A stretch of 64,000 nucleotides of DNA, taken from assembly GCF_003386285.1 (NCBI RefSeq), contig NZ_QPNC01000006.1, positions 1-64,000 on the forward strand, given 5' to 3'. Made by a program: the position numbers and the translations under genes. The notes under the pieces were generated by a model, which worked only from the letters and a program-made list of their open reading frames with translations, searched no databases and was not told where the DNA came from. Below, piece after piece: positions 20,236 through 30,175 of the stretch; position 1 is the first letter of the stretch; every line of letters starts with the position of its first letter. The DNA is from Nocardiopsis sp. FIRDI 009. Lineage in GTDB: Bacteria > Actinomycetota > Actinomycetes > Streptosporangiales > Streptosporangiaceae.

Positions 20236-21032
20236 GTGGGGATTCCGTGGTCGGTGGCGGGGACGTCGTCACTCGTGGCGCCGGTGTCGGTGCCGACCTG
20301 GGCGGCCAGGTCGGCGCAGACCTCGGTGAGCAGCGCGGCGAAGGCGTCCTGGTCGGGGCGGACACCGCTGGCGCCGCTGGCCATGAGCAGAGCGGCGTCG
20401 TTGGTGGCGGTCAGCGGGGCGAAGGACGTCGACAGGGCCGGGACCAGCAGCTCCTGGCACTGTCGGGCGGTCAGCTCCGCGTCGGTGGTGAGCACGCACT
20501 GGACGGTGGAGACGGAGGGGTCGGGCCCCTTGGCCATCGCCCCGACGGTGTAGCCGTCGCCGCGCCGGAAGACGATCTTGGCGACGGTGTCGGTGGTGCG
20601 GATCGCGTCGGCGGCGGCCAGTCCCCCGCCGCGGCTCGCCTCGTCGAGGGCGGCGGTGACGCCGTCGCGCAGGACGTCCAGGGGCGGGCGCACGTCGGCG
20701 GGGCCGCTGGAGCACACCACGATCTCGGCGGCGGAGTCGGACAGGGCGTCGGCGGCGTGTTCGGCGACGGCGTGTACGTCCTGGAAGCCGAGGGGTCCGG
20801 TGCCGGCGTTGGCGCCGTCGGAGTTGAGCACGACGGCGCGCACCCGCCCGCCCGCGGCGACCTGCGCGGACCACAGGACCGGTGCGGCACGGTCGGTTCC
20901 GTCGGTGAAGACGGCCCCGGCCGCGCGGGAGGGGCCGTCGTTGACGACGACGGCGACGTCCCGTGCGCCGTCGGTGGACAGACCCGCGGCGACTCCCGCG
21001 GCGCGGAAGCCCCGGGGTGCGGTGACACTCAC
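20232..21032 (-). CDS. argJ: ArgJ-like protein, truncated and altered at the active site
   Basis: Bifunctional ArgJ normally transfers the acetyl group from acetylornithine to glutamate and cleaves itself at an internal threonine. This product is only 266 residues, against roughly 380-400 for the family. The N-terminal half is clearly ArgJ ([47 protein letters not shown]). The oxyanion-hole STG is CSSG (107-110). The cleavage region, usually KGAGMIAPNMATML, reads [10 protein letters not shown] (167-176), keeping a threonine (Thr176) but losing GM-AP. The C-terminal ~140 residues are missing; the gene ends by an ATGA overlap with argB. No other frame restores the missing part. GTG 21032 is the start. 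Activity is doubtful. Confidence 0.8.
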
Positions 21033-21052
21033 GGTGTGCCTTTCTGTTCTGT

Positions 21053-22142
<1,090 letters not shown>

Positions 22143-22154
22143 GTACACGAAAGA

Positions 22155-22177
22155 GGCCCGGCCGGTCCGGCCGGGCT
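22155..22177 (-). terminator. Terminator of the FAD oxidoreductase gene
   Basis: A 10-bp perfect GC stem (22156-22165 with 22167-22176) 13 bases beyond the stop codon, followed on the minus strand by CTCTTTCG, a partial U-tract. Confidence 0.65.
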
Positions 22178-22189
22178 CCCGCTTCGGGG

Positions 22190-23641
22190 TCAGCGACCGG
22201 CGATGCGGGTGGCCAGTCCGGCGAACCGGGAGGTGTGGGCTCGCTCCTCGGGGGTGCGGGACTCACGGCGGTCGGCCGTGCGGTACAGGCCGTAGATGAC
22301 CTGCGTGCCCACCCAGCGCAGGGGTTCGGGCTCCCAGCCGCGGACCCGGTGGCCCACCCACGGCAGACGGGTGAGGTCGGTGCTCCGGCCCAGGACGAGA
22401 TCGCGTAGGGTCCGCCCGGCGAGGTTGCTGGTGGCCACGCCGCTGCCCACGTAGCCGCCCGCCCAGCCCAGACCGGTCTCGGTGTCCAGGTCCACGGTCG
22501 GGCACCAGTCGCGCGGCACGCCCAGCACGCCGGACCAGGCGTGTTCGACCGGGACGTCGGCCACGTCGGGGAACATGCGGGTGAGCGCGCGCCAGAGCTC
22601 GGCGATCGCCTGCGGCTGGGTGGCTCCGTCCCGGTCCTGGGCGGAGCCGAAACGGTAGGGCACGCCCCGGCCGCCGATGGCGATGCGGTCGTCCGCGGTG
22701 CGCTGGGCGTAGACGTAGGAGTGCGCGGTGTCGCCCAGGACCTCGCGCCCGTTCCAGCCGATCTTCTCCCACAGGGCGGGGGCGATCGGCTCGGTGGCGA
22801 TCATCGAGGAGTTCATCGGCAGCCACTCGCGGCGCTGGCCGCGCAGGGTGGAGGTGAACCCCTCGGTGGCGCGGATGACGTGGTCGGCGTACACGGTGCC
22901 GTGGTCGGTGACGGCGGCGGGGCGGTCGGCGTCGCGGCGGGGGCGGATCTCCTCCACGGAGGTGCCCTCGAAGATGTCCACGCCCAGGGACTCGACCACA
23001 CGGGCCAGGCCCGTGACGAGTTTGGCGGGCTGGACGCGGGCGGCGTGCGGGGAGTAGGCGGAGGCGACGGCGCCGTGGACGGCCAGCCGGGGCTCGTGCT
23101 CGGGCTCCAGCACGTGGATATCGTCGGGCCAGTAGCCCCACTCCTGGAGGTACTCGATCTCCTCGACCAGGCGGTCGCGCTGGGCGGCGTTGGTGGCGAC
23201 CAGGCGCATACCGCCCTTGACGATGTCGGCCTCGATCCCCTCGGTCTCGGCGACGGAGACGACCTCGTCGACGGTGGCCATCATCGCGCGTTGCAGGGCG
23301 ATCATGGCGGCCTTGCCGTGTGACTGCGCGTAACGTTCGCGGGAGCCGGCGAACTCGGCCGACAGCCACCCTCCGTTACGCCCGGAGGCTCCGAATCCGG
23401 CGAACTCGCGCTCGACGATCGCGACCCTCAGGTCCGGTTGGGCCTTCTTGAGGTAGTAGGCGGTCCACAGCCCGGTGTAACCCGCTCCGACGACGCAGAC
23501 GTCGTAGTCGGCGTCGCCGGGCAGCGCCGCCCTGCGATCGGGCAGCCCGGACTCGCGGAACCAGAACGAGACGGCGCCGTTGCAGAAGCGCGAGGATCGG
23601 GGAATCGGCCTCATCTGCGCGGCAGTGGTGAAAAGTCTCAT
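22190..23641 (-). CDS. FAD-dependent amine/glycine oxidoreductase (PuuB-like)
   Basis: A 483-residue DAO-fold flavoprotein. The FAD motif VCVVGAGYTGLWTAYYL and the following EREFAGFGASGRNGGWLSAEF match the gamma-glutamylputrescine oxidase/glycine oxidase group. The C-terminal FAD-contact GLGWAGGYVGSGVATSNLAGRTLRDLV is present. It probably deaminates an amine oxidatively with FAD. ATG 23641 is preceded by GGGGGG; the nearby ATGs at 23644 and 23614 are possible alternatives and the frame is open to 23743. Its neighbours on the same strand are a MarR regulator and a class III aminotransferase, a combination fitting polyamine or omega-amino compound catabolism. Confidence 0.82.
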   Translation of the reverse strand: MRLFTTAAQMRPIPRSSRFCNGAVSFWFRESGLPDRRAALPGDADYDVCVVGAGYTGLWTAYYLKKAQPDLRVAIVEREFAGFGASGRNGGWLSAEFAGSRERYAQSHGKAAMIALQRAMMATVDEVVSVAETEGIEADIVKGGMRLVATNAAQRDRLVEEIEYLQEWGYWPDDIHVLEPEHEPRLAVHGAVASAYSPHAARVQPAKLVTGLARVVESLGVDIFEGTSVEEIRPRRDADRPAAVTDHGTVYADHVIRATEGFTSTLRGQRREWLPMNSSMIATEPIAPALWEKIGWNGREVLGDTAHSYVYAQRTADDRIAIGGRGVPYRFGSAQDRDGATQPQAIAELWRALTRMFPDVADVPVEHAWSGVLGVPRDWCPTVDLDTETGLGWAGGYVGSGVATSNLAGRTLRDLVLGRSTDLTRLPWVGHRVRGWEPEPLRWVGTQVIYGLYRTADRRESRTPEERAHTSRFAGLATRIAGR

Positions 23642-23810
23642 CATTCCCCCCGGAACCTCATCGCCCACGGCCCACCCCGCGTGGAACCCCAGAACTCTCG
23701 CCAACCTACACGGGAACGGAGGCGCGTGGGATGTTTTCGACACGTTCGGGCGGATCGGTGTGGGAGCGTCGGAGGGAAACGACTACGCAGCGTCCAGGCC
23801 GGGCACCCCG

Positions 23811-24293
23811 TCAGCGGCACGCACTGTCACGAAGGGTACGCGCCAGCGAGGCCAGCTGTCGAACTCCGTCGGCGCCCAGCGGGTCCAGGACGTGCTCGCG
23901 GAGCCGTTCGACGTGCTTGACGCGGACCTGGTCGATGAAGGCCAGTCCGGCGTCGGTCAGAGTCGCGTACACGACCCGGCGGTCGGAGTCGCAGGCCGCC
24001 CGTTCCAGGTAGCCCTCGCGCTCCAGCCGGTCGGCGAGCTTGGTGAACCCGCCCGTGCTCAGGCTGACCTCGCGCGCGAGGCGGCTCATCGGCAGCCGGT
24101 GGCCGGGGGTGCGCTGGAGACGGATGAGCACCTCGAACCAGGGGCCCGCCATGTCCCTGCCGTCGGGCGTCACCCCGCCGAGCAGTTTGGGCTGGAGCGC
24201 GTTCATCGCCTCGTGGAGCAGCCCCCAGGCGGTGATGAGGTCGTCGTCGCTGGGGCTCGCGCCCGTCGCGCCGTCCGCCGTCCGTGCCGTCAT
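23811..24293 (-). CDS. MarR-family transcriptional regulator
   Basis: A 160-residue MarR protein: dimerisation helices (LITAWGLLHEAMNAL), then the winged helix with LPMSRLAREVSLSTGGFTKLADRLEREGYLERAACDSDRRVVYATLTDAG, including the conserved DxRR wing. The ATG at 24293 has GGGGGAG at a good distance. It probably binds the imperfect dyad at 24348-24368 in its own promoter region and may govern the flanking oxidoreductase and aminotransferase genes; that link is an inference from position. Confidence 0.92.
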   Translation of the reverse strand: MTARTADGATGASPSDDDLITAWGLLHEAMNALQPKLLGGVTPDGRDMAGPWFEVLIRLQRTPGHRLPMSRLAREVSLSTGGFTKLADRLEREGYLERAACDSDRRVVYATLTDAGLAFIDQVRVKHVERLREHVLDPLGADGVRQLASLARTLRDSACR

Positions 24294-24347
24294 GTCCCGC
24301 TCCCCCGTCGTCCGAGGGTGGGTCGCTCACGCTTCTCACCCTCAAGA

Positions 24348-24368
24348 AATATCTTCCCAGAAAATATT
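24348..24368. promoter_or_regulatory. Candidate MarR operator
   Basis: AATATCTTC (24348-24356) and GAAAATATT (24360-24368) form a 9-bp inverted repeat with one mismatch and a 3-bp spacer. It lies 55-75 bases before the marR start and is AT-rich against the background, as MarR and promoter elements often are. Confidence 0.5.
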
Positions 24369-24396
24369 ACTCGATGGCTGAGATCCGGGCCAGTGC

Positions 24397-24419
24397 GTTT
24401 CGGGCAGTGCGCCCGAAAC
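24397..24419. repeat. 9-bp inverted repeat GTTTCGGGC/GCCCGAAAC
   Basis: A perfect 9-bp dyad with a 5-bp spacer in the gap between the aminotransferase terminator and the marR promoter. It could be a second operator or a backup terminator; nothing decides between these. Confidence 0.4.
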
Positions 24420-24496
24420 ACGACGAAACCCGTCGGACCGGGCATCCAGTGGGGGTCGGGGGTGGGGAGGAGGGGGTTGAGGAAGGGGGTTCGTCT

Positions 24497-24541
24497 TCGA
24501 TCGTGTCCCTGCCGTGCCTCGGGAACGGCAGGGACACGATC
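24497..24541 (-). terminator. Terminator of the aminotransferase gene
   Basis: A perfect 17-bp stem (24497-24513 with 24525-24541) and an 11-nt loop start 3 bases after the stop codon. No U-tract follows. Confidence 0.75.
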
Positions 24542-24543
24542 GC

Positions 24544-25851
24544 TCAGTGCCTCGCGGCCACCGCGTCCAGGGAGGCCGTGAGGGTGGAGACCATGTGGTC
24601 GATCTGCTCCCACGCGATGATCAGGGGCGGTGAGACGAGCAGCGCCCGGGGCACCGGACGCAGGATGACCCCGCGGGAGCGCGCCTCGGCGAACACCTCC
24701 GCCGTGGTGATCCCCCGCTCGGTGAGCGCCTCCTCGGTGAGTTCCACCGCGCCCATGACGCCCACGCCCGACCGGACCTCGGCCACCAGCGGGTGGTCGG
24801 CCAGGGTGCGCAGCGCGCTGTCGAGGTGGCGCTCGACCTCCAGCGAGACCGTGAACAGGTCCTCGCGCTCCAGGATGTCCAGGTTGGCTATGGCCGCGGC
24901 ACAGCACGCGGGGTGCCCGGCGTAGGTGGTGCCGTGCATGAACGGGTTCCCCGGTTCGTTCCAGAACGGGTCGGCGATCCGTCCGCTGACCACCACCCCG
25001 CCGAGAGGCAGGTACCCGCTGGAGACACCCTTGGCGAACACGATCATGTCCGGGCTGACGCCGAAGCGCTCGATGCCGAACCAGTTGCCCATCCGTCCGA
25101 AGCCGCAGATGACGCTGTCGACGACGAACAGCACCCCGTACCTGCGACAGACGCTCGCCACCTCGGCGAAGTAGCCCTCCGGCGGCGCGAACACGCCCCC
25201 GGCCCCGATGACCGGTTCGGCGAAGAAGGCCGCCACCCGGTCCGGTCCCACACGCAGGATCTCGGCCTCCAGCGCGGCCGCGGAGTCGTGCGGCACCACG
25301 GAGGCGTCCTCGACCAGCGGCCCGTAGCCGTCGCGGAAGCGCTCCATCCCGATGATGCTGGTCCCGAAGCCGTGCAGCCCGTGGTAACCGCCGGTCCGGG
25401 TGATGATGTGGGTGCGCTGCGGCTGCCCGACGACCCCCCAGTAACGGCGGGCCAGTTTGGCGGCGGTCTCGATCGACTCGCCTCCCCCGCAGGTCAGGAT
25501 GACCTTCGGGTCGTCGACCGGCGCGTGCGCGGCCAGACGTTCGCTCAGGTCCCGTGCGGGCCGGTTGCTGAAGTCCCCGTAGACGGTGTACGCCTCCAGG
25601 GTGTTGATCTGCCGGTGGACCGCGTCCGCGATCTCGGTGCGGCCGTGTCCGACGTTGCAGTACCAGAGGCTGGACGTCCCGTCCAGGTATCGGTCGCCGG
25701 ACGCGTCCCAGAGCCACACTCCCTCCGCGCGCTCCACGACGAACTCCGGGCCGGTGGCCACGGCGTTCATGTCGCAGAAGGTGTGCCAGAGGCGGCTGGG
25801 TTCCCTGTGTTCCTTGGGGACGAGCGCGGACGAGACAACCGTTTCGGTCAT
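24544..25851 (-). CDS. Class III PLP aminotransferase (omega-amino acid/polyamine type)
   Basis: A 435-residue aminotransferase. It shows YLDGTSSLWYCNVGHGR near the N-terminus, the cofactor loop CGGGESIETAAKLARRYW, the PLP-ring TGGYHGLHGFGTS, the VDSVICGFGRMG aspartate motif and the Schiff-base lysine in IVFAKGVSSGYLPLGG. Such enzymes move amino groups from putrescine, beta-alanine, taurine or similar to pyruvate or 2-oxoglutarate. ATG 25851 has GGAGGT at a spacing of seven. The frame is open to 26259 but the extra part shows no family similarity. It stands with a MarR gene and a DAO oxidoreductase, suggesting an amine-degradation group. Confidence 0.85.
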   Translation of the reverse strand: MTETVVSSALVPKEHREPSRLWHTFCDMNAVATGPEFVVERAEGVWLWDASGDRYLDGTSSLWYCNVGHGRTEIADAVHRQINTLEAYTVYGDFSNRPARDLSERLAAHAPVDDPKVILTCGGGESIETAAKLARRYWGVVGQPQRTHIITRTGGYHGLHGFGTSIIGMERFRDGYGPLVEDASVVPHDSAAALEAEILRVGPDRVAAFFAEPVIGAGGVFAPPEGYFAEVASVCRRYGVLFVVDSVICGFGRMGNWFGIERFGVSPDMIVFAKGVSSGYLPLGGVVVSGRIADPFWNEPGNPFMHGTTYAGHPACCAAAIANLDILEREDLFTVSLEVERHLDSALRTLADHPLVAEVRSGVGVMGAVELTEEALTERGITTAEVFAEARSRGVILRPVPRALLVSPPLIIAWEQIDHMVSTLTASLDAVAARH

Positions 25852-26167
25852 ATGGCGACCTCCGAGCCGAGTCATGCGCATGAGCGCAGCGGAAAACTCA
25901 GGTTGAACCGACCCACACTTGGGCGCCCAGAGTGTGTCAGGTGCTTGCAGGCTAAGTTCTCCACCCACCGGTGGGCAAGAGCCAAAACGATGCTTCATGC
26001 CCCGAAACCCAAACTTCATGCGGGCTACCCTCGGTGACCATCGCCAAAACCCCTGATACGCAGGAAAAACAGGGCGAAAATCAGTCGGGATCCGATCCCC
26101 TCCGATCGACGTTTTCGCCGTGCTCCGGGTGTCCCGGTTCACGCGCGCGGCATCCCCCGGACACGGC
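25852..26167. other. Intergenic stretch upstream of the aminotransferase gene
   Basis: No gene seen. The base composition is clearly more AT-rich around 25900-26080 than in the surrounding coding DNA, consistent with a promoter region for the leftward aminotransferase gene, but I could not fix hexamers. Confidence 0.4.
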
Positions 26168-26208
26168 GGCGGGGCCGGTCCCCCGTGAGGGGTCGACCGG
26201 CCCCGCCG
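26168..26208. terminator. Terminator hairpin downstream of pheST
   Basis: A 13-bp GC stem GGCGGGGCCGGTC/GACCGGCCCCGCC with an inner CCCC/GGGG, extended by ACAC/GTGT across a small bulge. On the plus strand it is followed by GTGTTTGTTC. It ends the leftward pheS-pheT transcript after the repeat at 26219-26370. Confidence 0.6.
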
Positions 26209-26218
26209 TGTTTGTTCT

Positions 26219-26370
26219 GGTCCTCCGCTCCGCTTTGGACCGTGTTCGGGCGCCCTCAAGGCAGGGGTGCTTCATCCTCGGCGGCGCCTGTCGCTCGTTC
26301 CTCGCTACGCGGCTTGCCTCGTCTTGCAGCACCCTGCCGGCGCCCGAACGGAAGACCCCCTCGAGTGACC
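26219..26370 (+). repeat. Dispersed intergenic repeat, copy 2 (full length)
   Basis: On the plus strand: GGTCCTCCGCTCCGCTTTGG, GACCGTGTTCGGGCGCCC, CATCCTCGGCGGCGCC, CGCTCGTTCCTCGC, then CCCGAACGGAAGACCCCCTCG. It aligns end to end with copy 1 (minus strand, 16368-16510) and its two ends match copy 3 (38947-39022). It lies between the pheT stop and the hairpin at 26168-26208, opposite to pheT in orientation. Confidence 0.75.
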
Positions 26371-26389
26371 GCTCCAGGAGAACGAGAAA

Positions 26390-28879
26390 CTACGCCCGCG
26401 GGGTCGCCCCCGTGCGCTCGACCGCCTCGGCCACCGCGGCGTCACGCGCCGCGGCGCTCTCCTCGGCGGTCAGCGTGCGGTCGGCGGCCCGGAACCGCAG
26501 GGTGAAGGCGACCGACTTACGTCCCTCCCCGACCTGCTCGCCGGTGTAGACGTCGAACAGGCGGACGCTCTCCAGCAGGTCTCCCGCGCCCGCGGCCAGG
26601 GCGTCGCCGACCGCTCCGGCCGGGACCGCCTCGTCCACGATGAGGGCGACGTCCTGGGTGGCCACCGGATAGGTGGACACCTCGGGCGCGACGGTCTCGG
26701 CGCGGGCGCCCTCCATGCGGTCCAGATCGACCTCGACGGCCGCGCTCCGCTCGGGCAGGGAGAACGCCTTGACCGTGCGCGGGTGCAGCTCACCGGCGTG
26801 ACCCACGAGCACGCGCTCACCGTCCACCCGCGTGTAGAGCGCGGCGCAGCGGCCGGGGTGCCAGGGGGCGTGCTGGTCGGCCTCGACCTCCAGCTCGACC
26901 CCGGCGACCCGGGCGATGTCCCGGGCCACCTGGATCGCGTCGGCCCAGCAGGCCCGTCGGCCCTGCCCCCACCAGCCCGCGCGTTCGACGTCGCCCGCCA
27001 GGACAGCGCCGACCCGGCGCGGCTGGTCGGGCAGGGCGGCGTCGATCTGGCGGAGCTCCTCGGCGCTGGGCCCCCGGTCGACCGGCAGCAGCGGCGCACG
27101 GGTCGATCCGGGCTTGGGCCGGTAGACCAGGCCCATCTCGAAGAGCGCGACGTCGGGGAAGCCGCGGCCCACGTTGCGCACCAGGGCCTTGAACAGGCCC
27201 GGCAGCAGCGTGGTGCGCAGCAGCGGCTCCTCGTCGTTGAGCGGGTTGGCCAGACGCAGGCTCACCCGGCGGGCGTCGTCGGCCTCCAGTTGGAGCCCGT
27301 CGAGGTCGCGCTCGCCCACGAAGGGGTAACTGAGCACCTCGTTGTAGCCGGTGGCGGCCAGGGTCCGCCCGACCGCGCGGCGCAGCCGCTGGCTGGCGGT
27401 CAGCCCGCGTCCGGCGGGGGCCCGCGGCGGGACCGAGGGGATGTTCTCGTACCCCTCCAGCCGGATGACCTCCTCGGCCAGGTCGTTGGGGTCGGTCAGG
27501 TCGGGCCGCCAGGTGGGCGGGGTGACCGCCAGGGTGTCGCCGTCGGCCTCGACCTCGCAGCCCAGGAGGCGCAGCCACTTCTCCGTGGTGCCCTCGGGGT
27601 AGTCCACCCCGGCGACGGCGCCCGCGTGGGCGGCACCGACGCGGATCGGCGTGCGGGGTGTGGTCTGGTCGACGTGGGTGTAGGCGCCCTCGACGGTGGC
27701 GCCGCCCAGCTCGGCGAGGAGCTCGACCGCGCGGGTGGCGGCGGCCAGCTGCACGGCGGAGTCGATACCGCGCTCGAAGCGGCGGGAGGACTCCGAGGAC
27801 AGCTGGTGGCGGCGCGAGGTCCGCGCGATGTGCATCGCCTCGAAGTGCCCGGCCTCCACCAGGACCTCGGTGGTGGTCAGGGAGATCTCCGTGGACAGTC
27901 CGCCCATGACGCCCGCGATGTTGACCGGGCCGGTCTGGTCGGCGATGACGATGTCGTCGGGGTCCAGGGCGCGCTGGACGTGGTCCAGGGTCTCCAGCTT
28001 CTCCCCCTGCGCCGCGGGACGCACGGTCAGGGCGCCCCTGAGTCGGCCGCGGTCCCAGGCGTGCAGCGGCTGTCCGAGTTCGAGCATCACGTAGTTGGTG
28101 ACGTCGACCGCCAGGGAGATCGGACGCACGCCGCTGTGGTGGAGCCGACGGCGCATCCACATCGGCGTGGGCGCCTGCGGGTCGAAACCGGTGGCGCCGC
28201 GCAGGACGTAGCGGTCGCACACCTTCGGGTCGACCTCGGCCGGGTGGCCCCCGCCGGTGGGCTCGGCGGTCTCGACGGCGGCGGGGTCGCGGAAGTCCAC
28301 CCCGTACAGGGCGGCGACGTCCCGGGCCACCCCGCGCATGGACAGGGCGTAGCCGCGGTCCGGGGTGACGGCGATGTCGAGGACGTCCTCACGCAGGCCG
28401 AGCGGACCGATGGCGTCCGTCCCCACCTCCCCGAAGCCCTCGGGCAGGACGATGATGCCGTCGGGGTCCTCCCACAGCCCGAGCTCGGGCGCGGAGCAGA
28501 TCATGCCGGCCGACATCCGGCCGTAGGTCTTGCGGGCACCGATGCGGAAGCCGCCGGCCAGCTCCGCTCCGGGCAGGGACACCACGACGAGGTCGCCCTC
28601 GCCGAAGTTGCGGGCGCCGCAGACGATCTCCTGCGGTTCACCGGTTCCGTTGGCCGGTCCGACGTCCACCCGGCAGAAGCGGATGGGCTTCTTGAAACCG
28701 GTGAGCTCCTCGATCTCCAGCACACGGCCGACGACGACGGGGCCGCTGATGTCGGAGCCGAGCTCGTCGACGGTCTCGACCTCCAGGCCGGCCAGGGTCA
28801 GCTTGGCGGCGAGGTCGCGGGCGGTGACGTCGGACGGCAGGGCGACGTACTCCCGCAGCCAGCTCATGGGGACGCGCAT
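26390..28879 (-). CDS. pheT: Phenylalanyl-tRNA synthetase beta subunit
   Basis: The 829-residue beta chain of the (alpha-beta)2 PheRS. It starts with the B1 domain [31 protein letters not shown] and an OB-fold tRNA-binding part. It continues with the B3/B4 editing domain, the catalytic-like core ([46 protein letters not shown]) and a C-terminal ferredoxin-fold anticodon-binding domain ([24 protein letters not shown]). Length is normal. Its ATG overlaps the pheS stop codon by one base plus two (ATGA), so synthesis is coupled to the alpha subunit. Confidence 0.97.
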   Translation of the reverse strand: MRVPMSWLREYVALPSDVTARDLAAKLTLAGLEVETVDELGSDISGPVVVGRVLEIEELTGFKKPIRFCRVDVGPANGTGEPQEIVCGARNFGEGDLVVVSLPGAELAGGFRIGARKTYGRMSAGMICSAPELGLWEDPDGIIVLPEGFGEVGTDAIGPLGLREDVLDIAVTPDRGYALSMRGVARDVAALYGVDFRDPAAVETAEPTGGGHPAEVDPKVCDRYVLRGATGFDPQAPTPMWMRRRLHHSGVRPISLAVDVTNYVMLELGQPLHAWDRGRLRGALTVRPAAQGEKLETLDHVQRALDPDDIVIADQTGPVNIAGVMGGLSTEISLTTTEVLVEAGHFEAMHIARTSRRHQLSSESSRRFERGIDSAVQLAAATRAVELLAELGGATVEGAYTHVDQTTPRTPIRVGAAHAGAVAGVDYPEGTTEKWLRLLGCEVEADGDTLAVTPPTWRPDLTDPNDLAEEVIRLEGYENIPSVPPRAPAGRGLTASQRLRRAVGRTLAATGYNEVLSYPFVGERDLDGLQLEADDARRVSLRLANPLNDEEPLLRTTLLPGLFKALVRNVGRGFPDVALFEMGLVYRPKPGSTRAPLLPVDRGPSAEELRQIDAALPDQPRRVGAVLAGDVERAGWWGQGRRACWADAIQVARDIARVAGVELEVEADQHAPWHPGRCAALYTRVDGERVLVGHAGELHPRTVKAFSLPERSAAVEVDLDRMEGARAETVAPEVSTYPVATQDVALIVDEAVPAGAVGDALAAGAGDLLESVRLFDVYTGEQVGEGRKSVAFTLRFRAADRTLTAEESAAARDAAVAEAVERTGATPRA

Positions 28880-29997
28880 CAGTTCTCACTCCCGAACGCC
28901 GAGGTGAAGCGAACGTCGCCCTCGACCATGTCGTGCATGTCGCGCACCCCGTGCGCGAACATCAGTGTCCGTTCGATTCCCAGACCGAAGGCCCATCCGC
29001 TGTAGACCTCGGGGTCCACCCCCGCGGCGGTGAGCACGCGCGGGTTGACCACACCGCAACCGCCGATCTCGATCCACCCCTCGCTGGAGCAGGTACGGCA
29101 CGGCGCCTCCGGGTTGCCCACGGACGCGCCGCGGCACGCGAAGCACTCCATGTCCACCTCGGCGGACGGCTCGGTGAAGGGGAAGTAGGAGGCGCGGAAC
29201 CGGGTCCGCAGGCCCTCGCCGAACATGCCGTGCACGAAGGCGTCGATGGCGCCGCGCAGGTGGGCCAGGGTGATGCCCCTGTCCACCACCAGGCCCTCCA
29301 GCTGGTGGAAGACCGGGCTGTGCGTGGCGTCGAGCTCGTCGGTGCGGAAGGTCTTGCCGGGCGCGACCACGTAGACGGGCAGCTCACGCGAGAGCAGGGC
29401 GCGCACCTGGACGGGGGAGGTGTGGGTGCGCATGACCAGACCGGTCTCGCCTCCGTCGGGGCTCTCGACGAAGAACGTGTCCTGCATGGTGCGGGCCGGG
29501 TGGTCGGGCAGGAAGTTGAGGGCGTCGAAGTTGAACCACTCCGCCTCGACCTCCGGTCCCTCGGCGACCTCGAAGCCCATACCGACGAAGATGTCGGCCA
29601 TCCGCTCGGCGACGGTGGTCAGCGGGTGCCGGGCCCCGCGCGGCGCGCGGTCCCAGGGCAGGGTGACGTCGACCCGCTCCTCGACGAGGACGCGCTCGTC
29701 GCGCTCGGCCTCCAGGACCGCCTGGCGGGCCTTGAGCGCCTGGCCCACGTCGCGGCGGGCGCCGCCGACGCGCTTGCCCGCGTCGGCCCTGGCGGCCGGG
29801 GGCAGCGCGCCGATCTCCCGGTTGGCGAGCGCCAGCGGCGAGCGGTCGGAGGCGTGCGCGAGCCGGACCTCCTTGAGTTCGGCGAGGTCTTTGGCGGCCT
29901 CGATGGCGGCCAGAGCCTCCTCACGCATACGGGCGACCTCGTCGGGGTGCAGGGGGGTCACCTCGACGGGGTCGAAGGAATCGTTCGGTGCAGACAT
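28879..29997 (-). CDS. pheS: Phenylalanyl-tRNA synthetase alpha subunit
   Basis: The 372-residue catalytic alpha chain, a class II synthetase. An N-terminal coiled coil (about residues 10-100) binds tRNA. Motif 2 is [19 protein letters not shown] and motif 3 is [20 protein letters not shown]; a CFACRG...CRTC cysteine pair precedes motif 3, as seen in some actinobacterial PheS. ATG 29997 ([16 protein letters not shown]) fits the family N-terminus; the frame stays open upstream without support. A hairpin at 30049-30069 lies in the 5' region and could be an attenuator or the terminator of the kinase gene before it. Confidence 0.97.
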   Translation of the reverse strand: MSAPNDSFDPVEVTPLHPDEVARMREEALAAIEAAKDLAELKEVRLAHASDRSPLALANREIGALPPAARADAGKRVGGARRDVGQALKARQAVLEAERDERVLVEERVDVTLPWDRAPRGARHPLTTVAERMADIFVGMGFEVAEGPEVEAEWFNFDALNFLPDHPARTMQDTFFVESPDGGETGLVMRTHTSPVQVRALLSRELPVYVVAPGKTFRTDELDATHSPVFHQLEGLVVDRGITLAHLRGAIDAFVHGMFGEGLRTRFRASYFPFTEPSAEVDMECFACRGASVGNPEAPCRTCSSEGWIEIGGCGVVNPRVLTAAGVDPEVYSGWAFGLGIERTLMFAHGVRDMHDMVEGDVRFTSAFGSEN

Positions 29998-30048
29998 GGT
30001 TGGTTGCCTCGCCGCCGGACCCCGCGACGGGGGTGGGCGGCAGTCACG

Positions 30049-30069
30049 GTCCGCCCTCGGGGGGCGGAC
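30049..30069 (-). terminator. Hairpin between the PAS kinase gene and pheS
   Basis: GTCCGCCC/GGGCGGAC, an 8-bp perfect stem with a 5-nt loop, 52 bases before pheS and about 107 bases after the kinase stop. Position allows either a terminator or a pheS leader attenuator; there is no U-tract. A second small dyad GTCTGA/TCAGAC (30166-30181) spans the kinase stop codon. Confidence 0.4.
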
Positions 30070-30175
30070 GAAGCCGACAGGACAAGCACAGGCGGGTTGC
30101 GGGCGGCCCGGGTGACGGGTCCACCACCGTGGCCCGGGCACGCTGGGACGCCCACCGGGGCCGAAGTCTGAGGGT

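Noticed and set aside
29998-30175. Leader peptide (pheL-type) or T-box before pheS
   Set aside because: No Phe-rich short open frame and no T-box sequence; only a GC hairpin of uncertain role.
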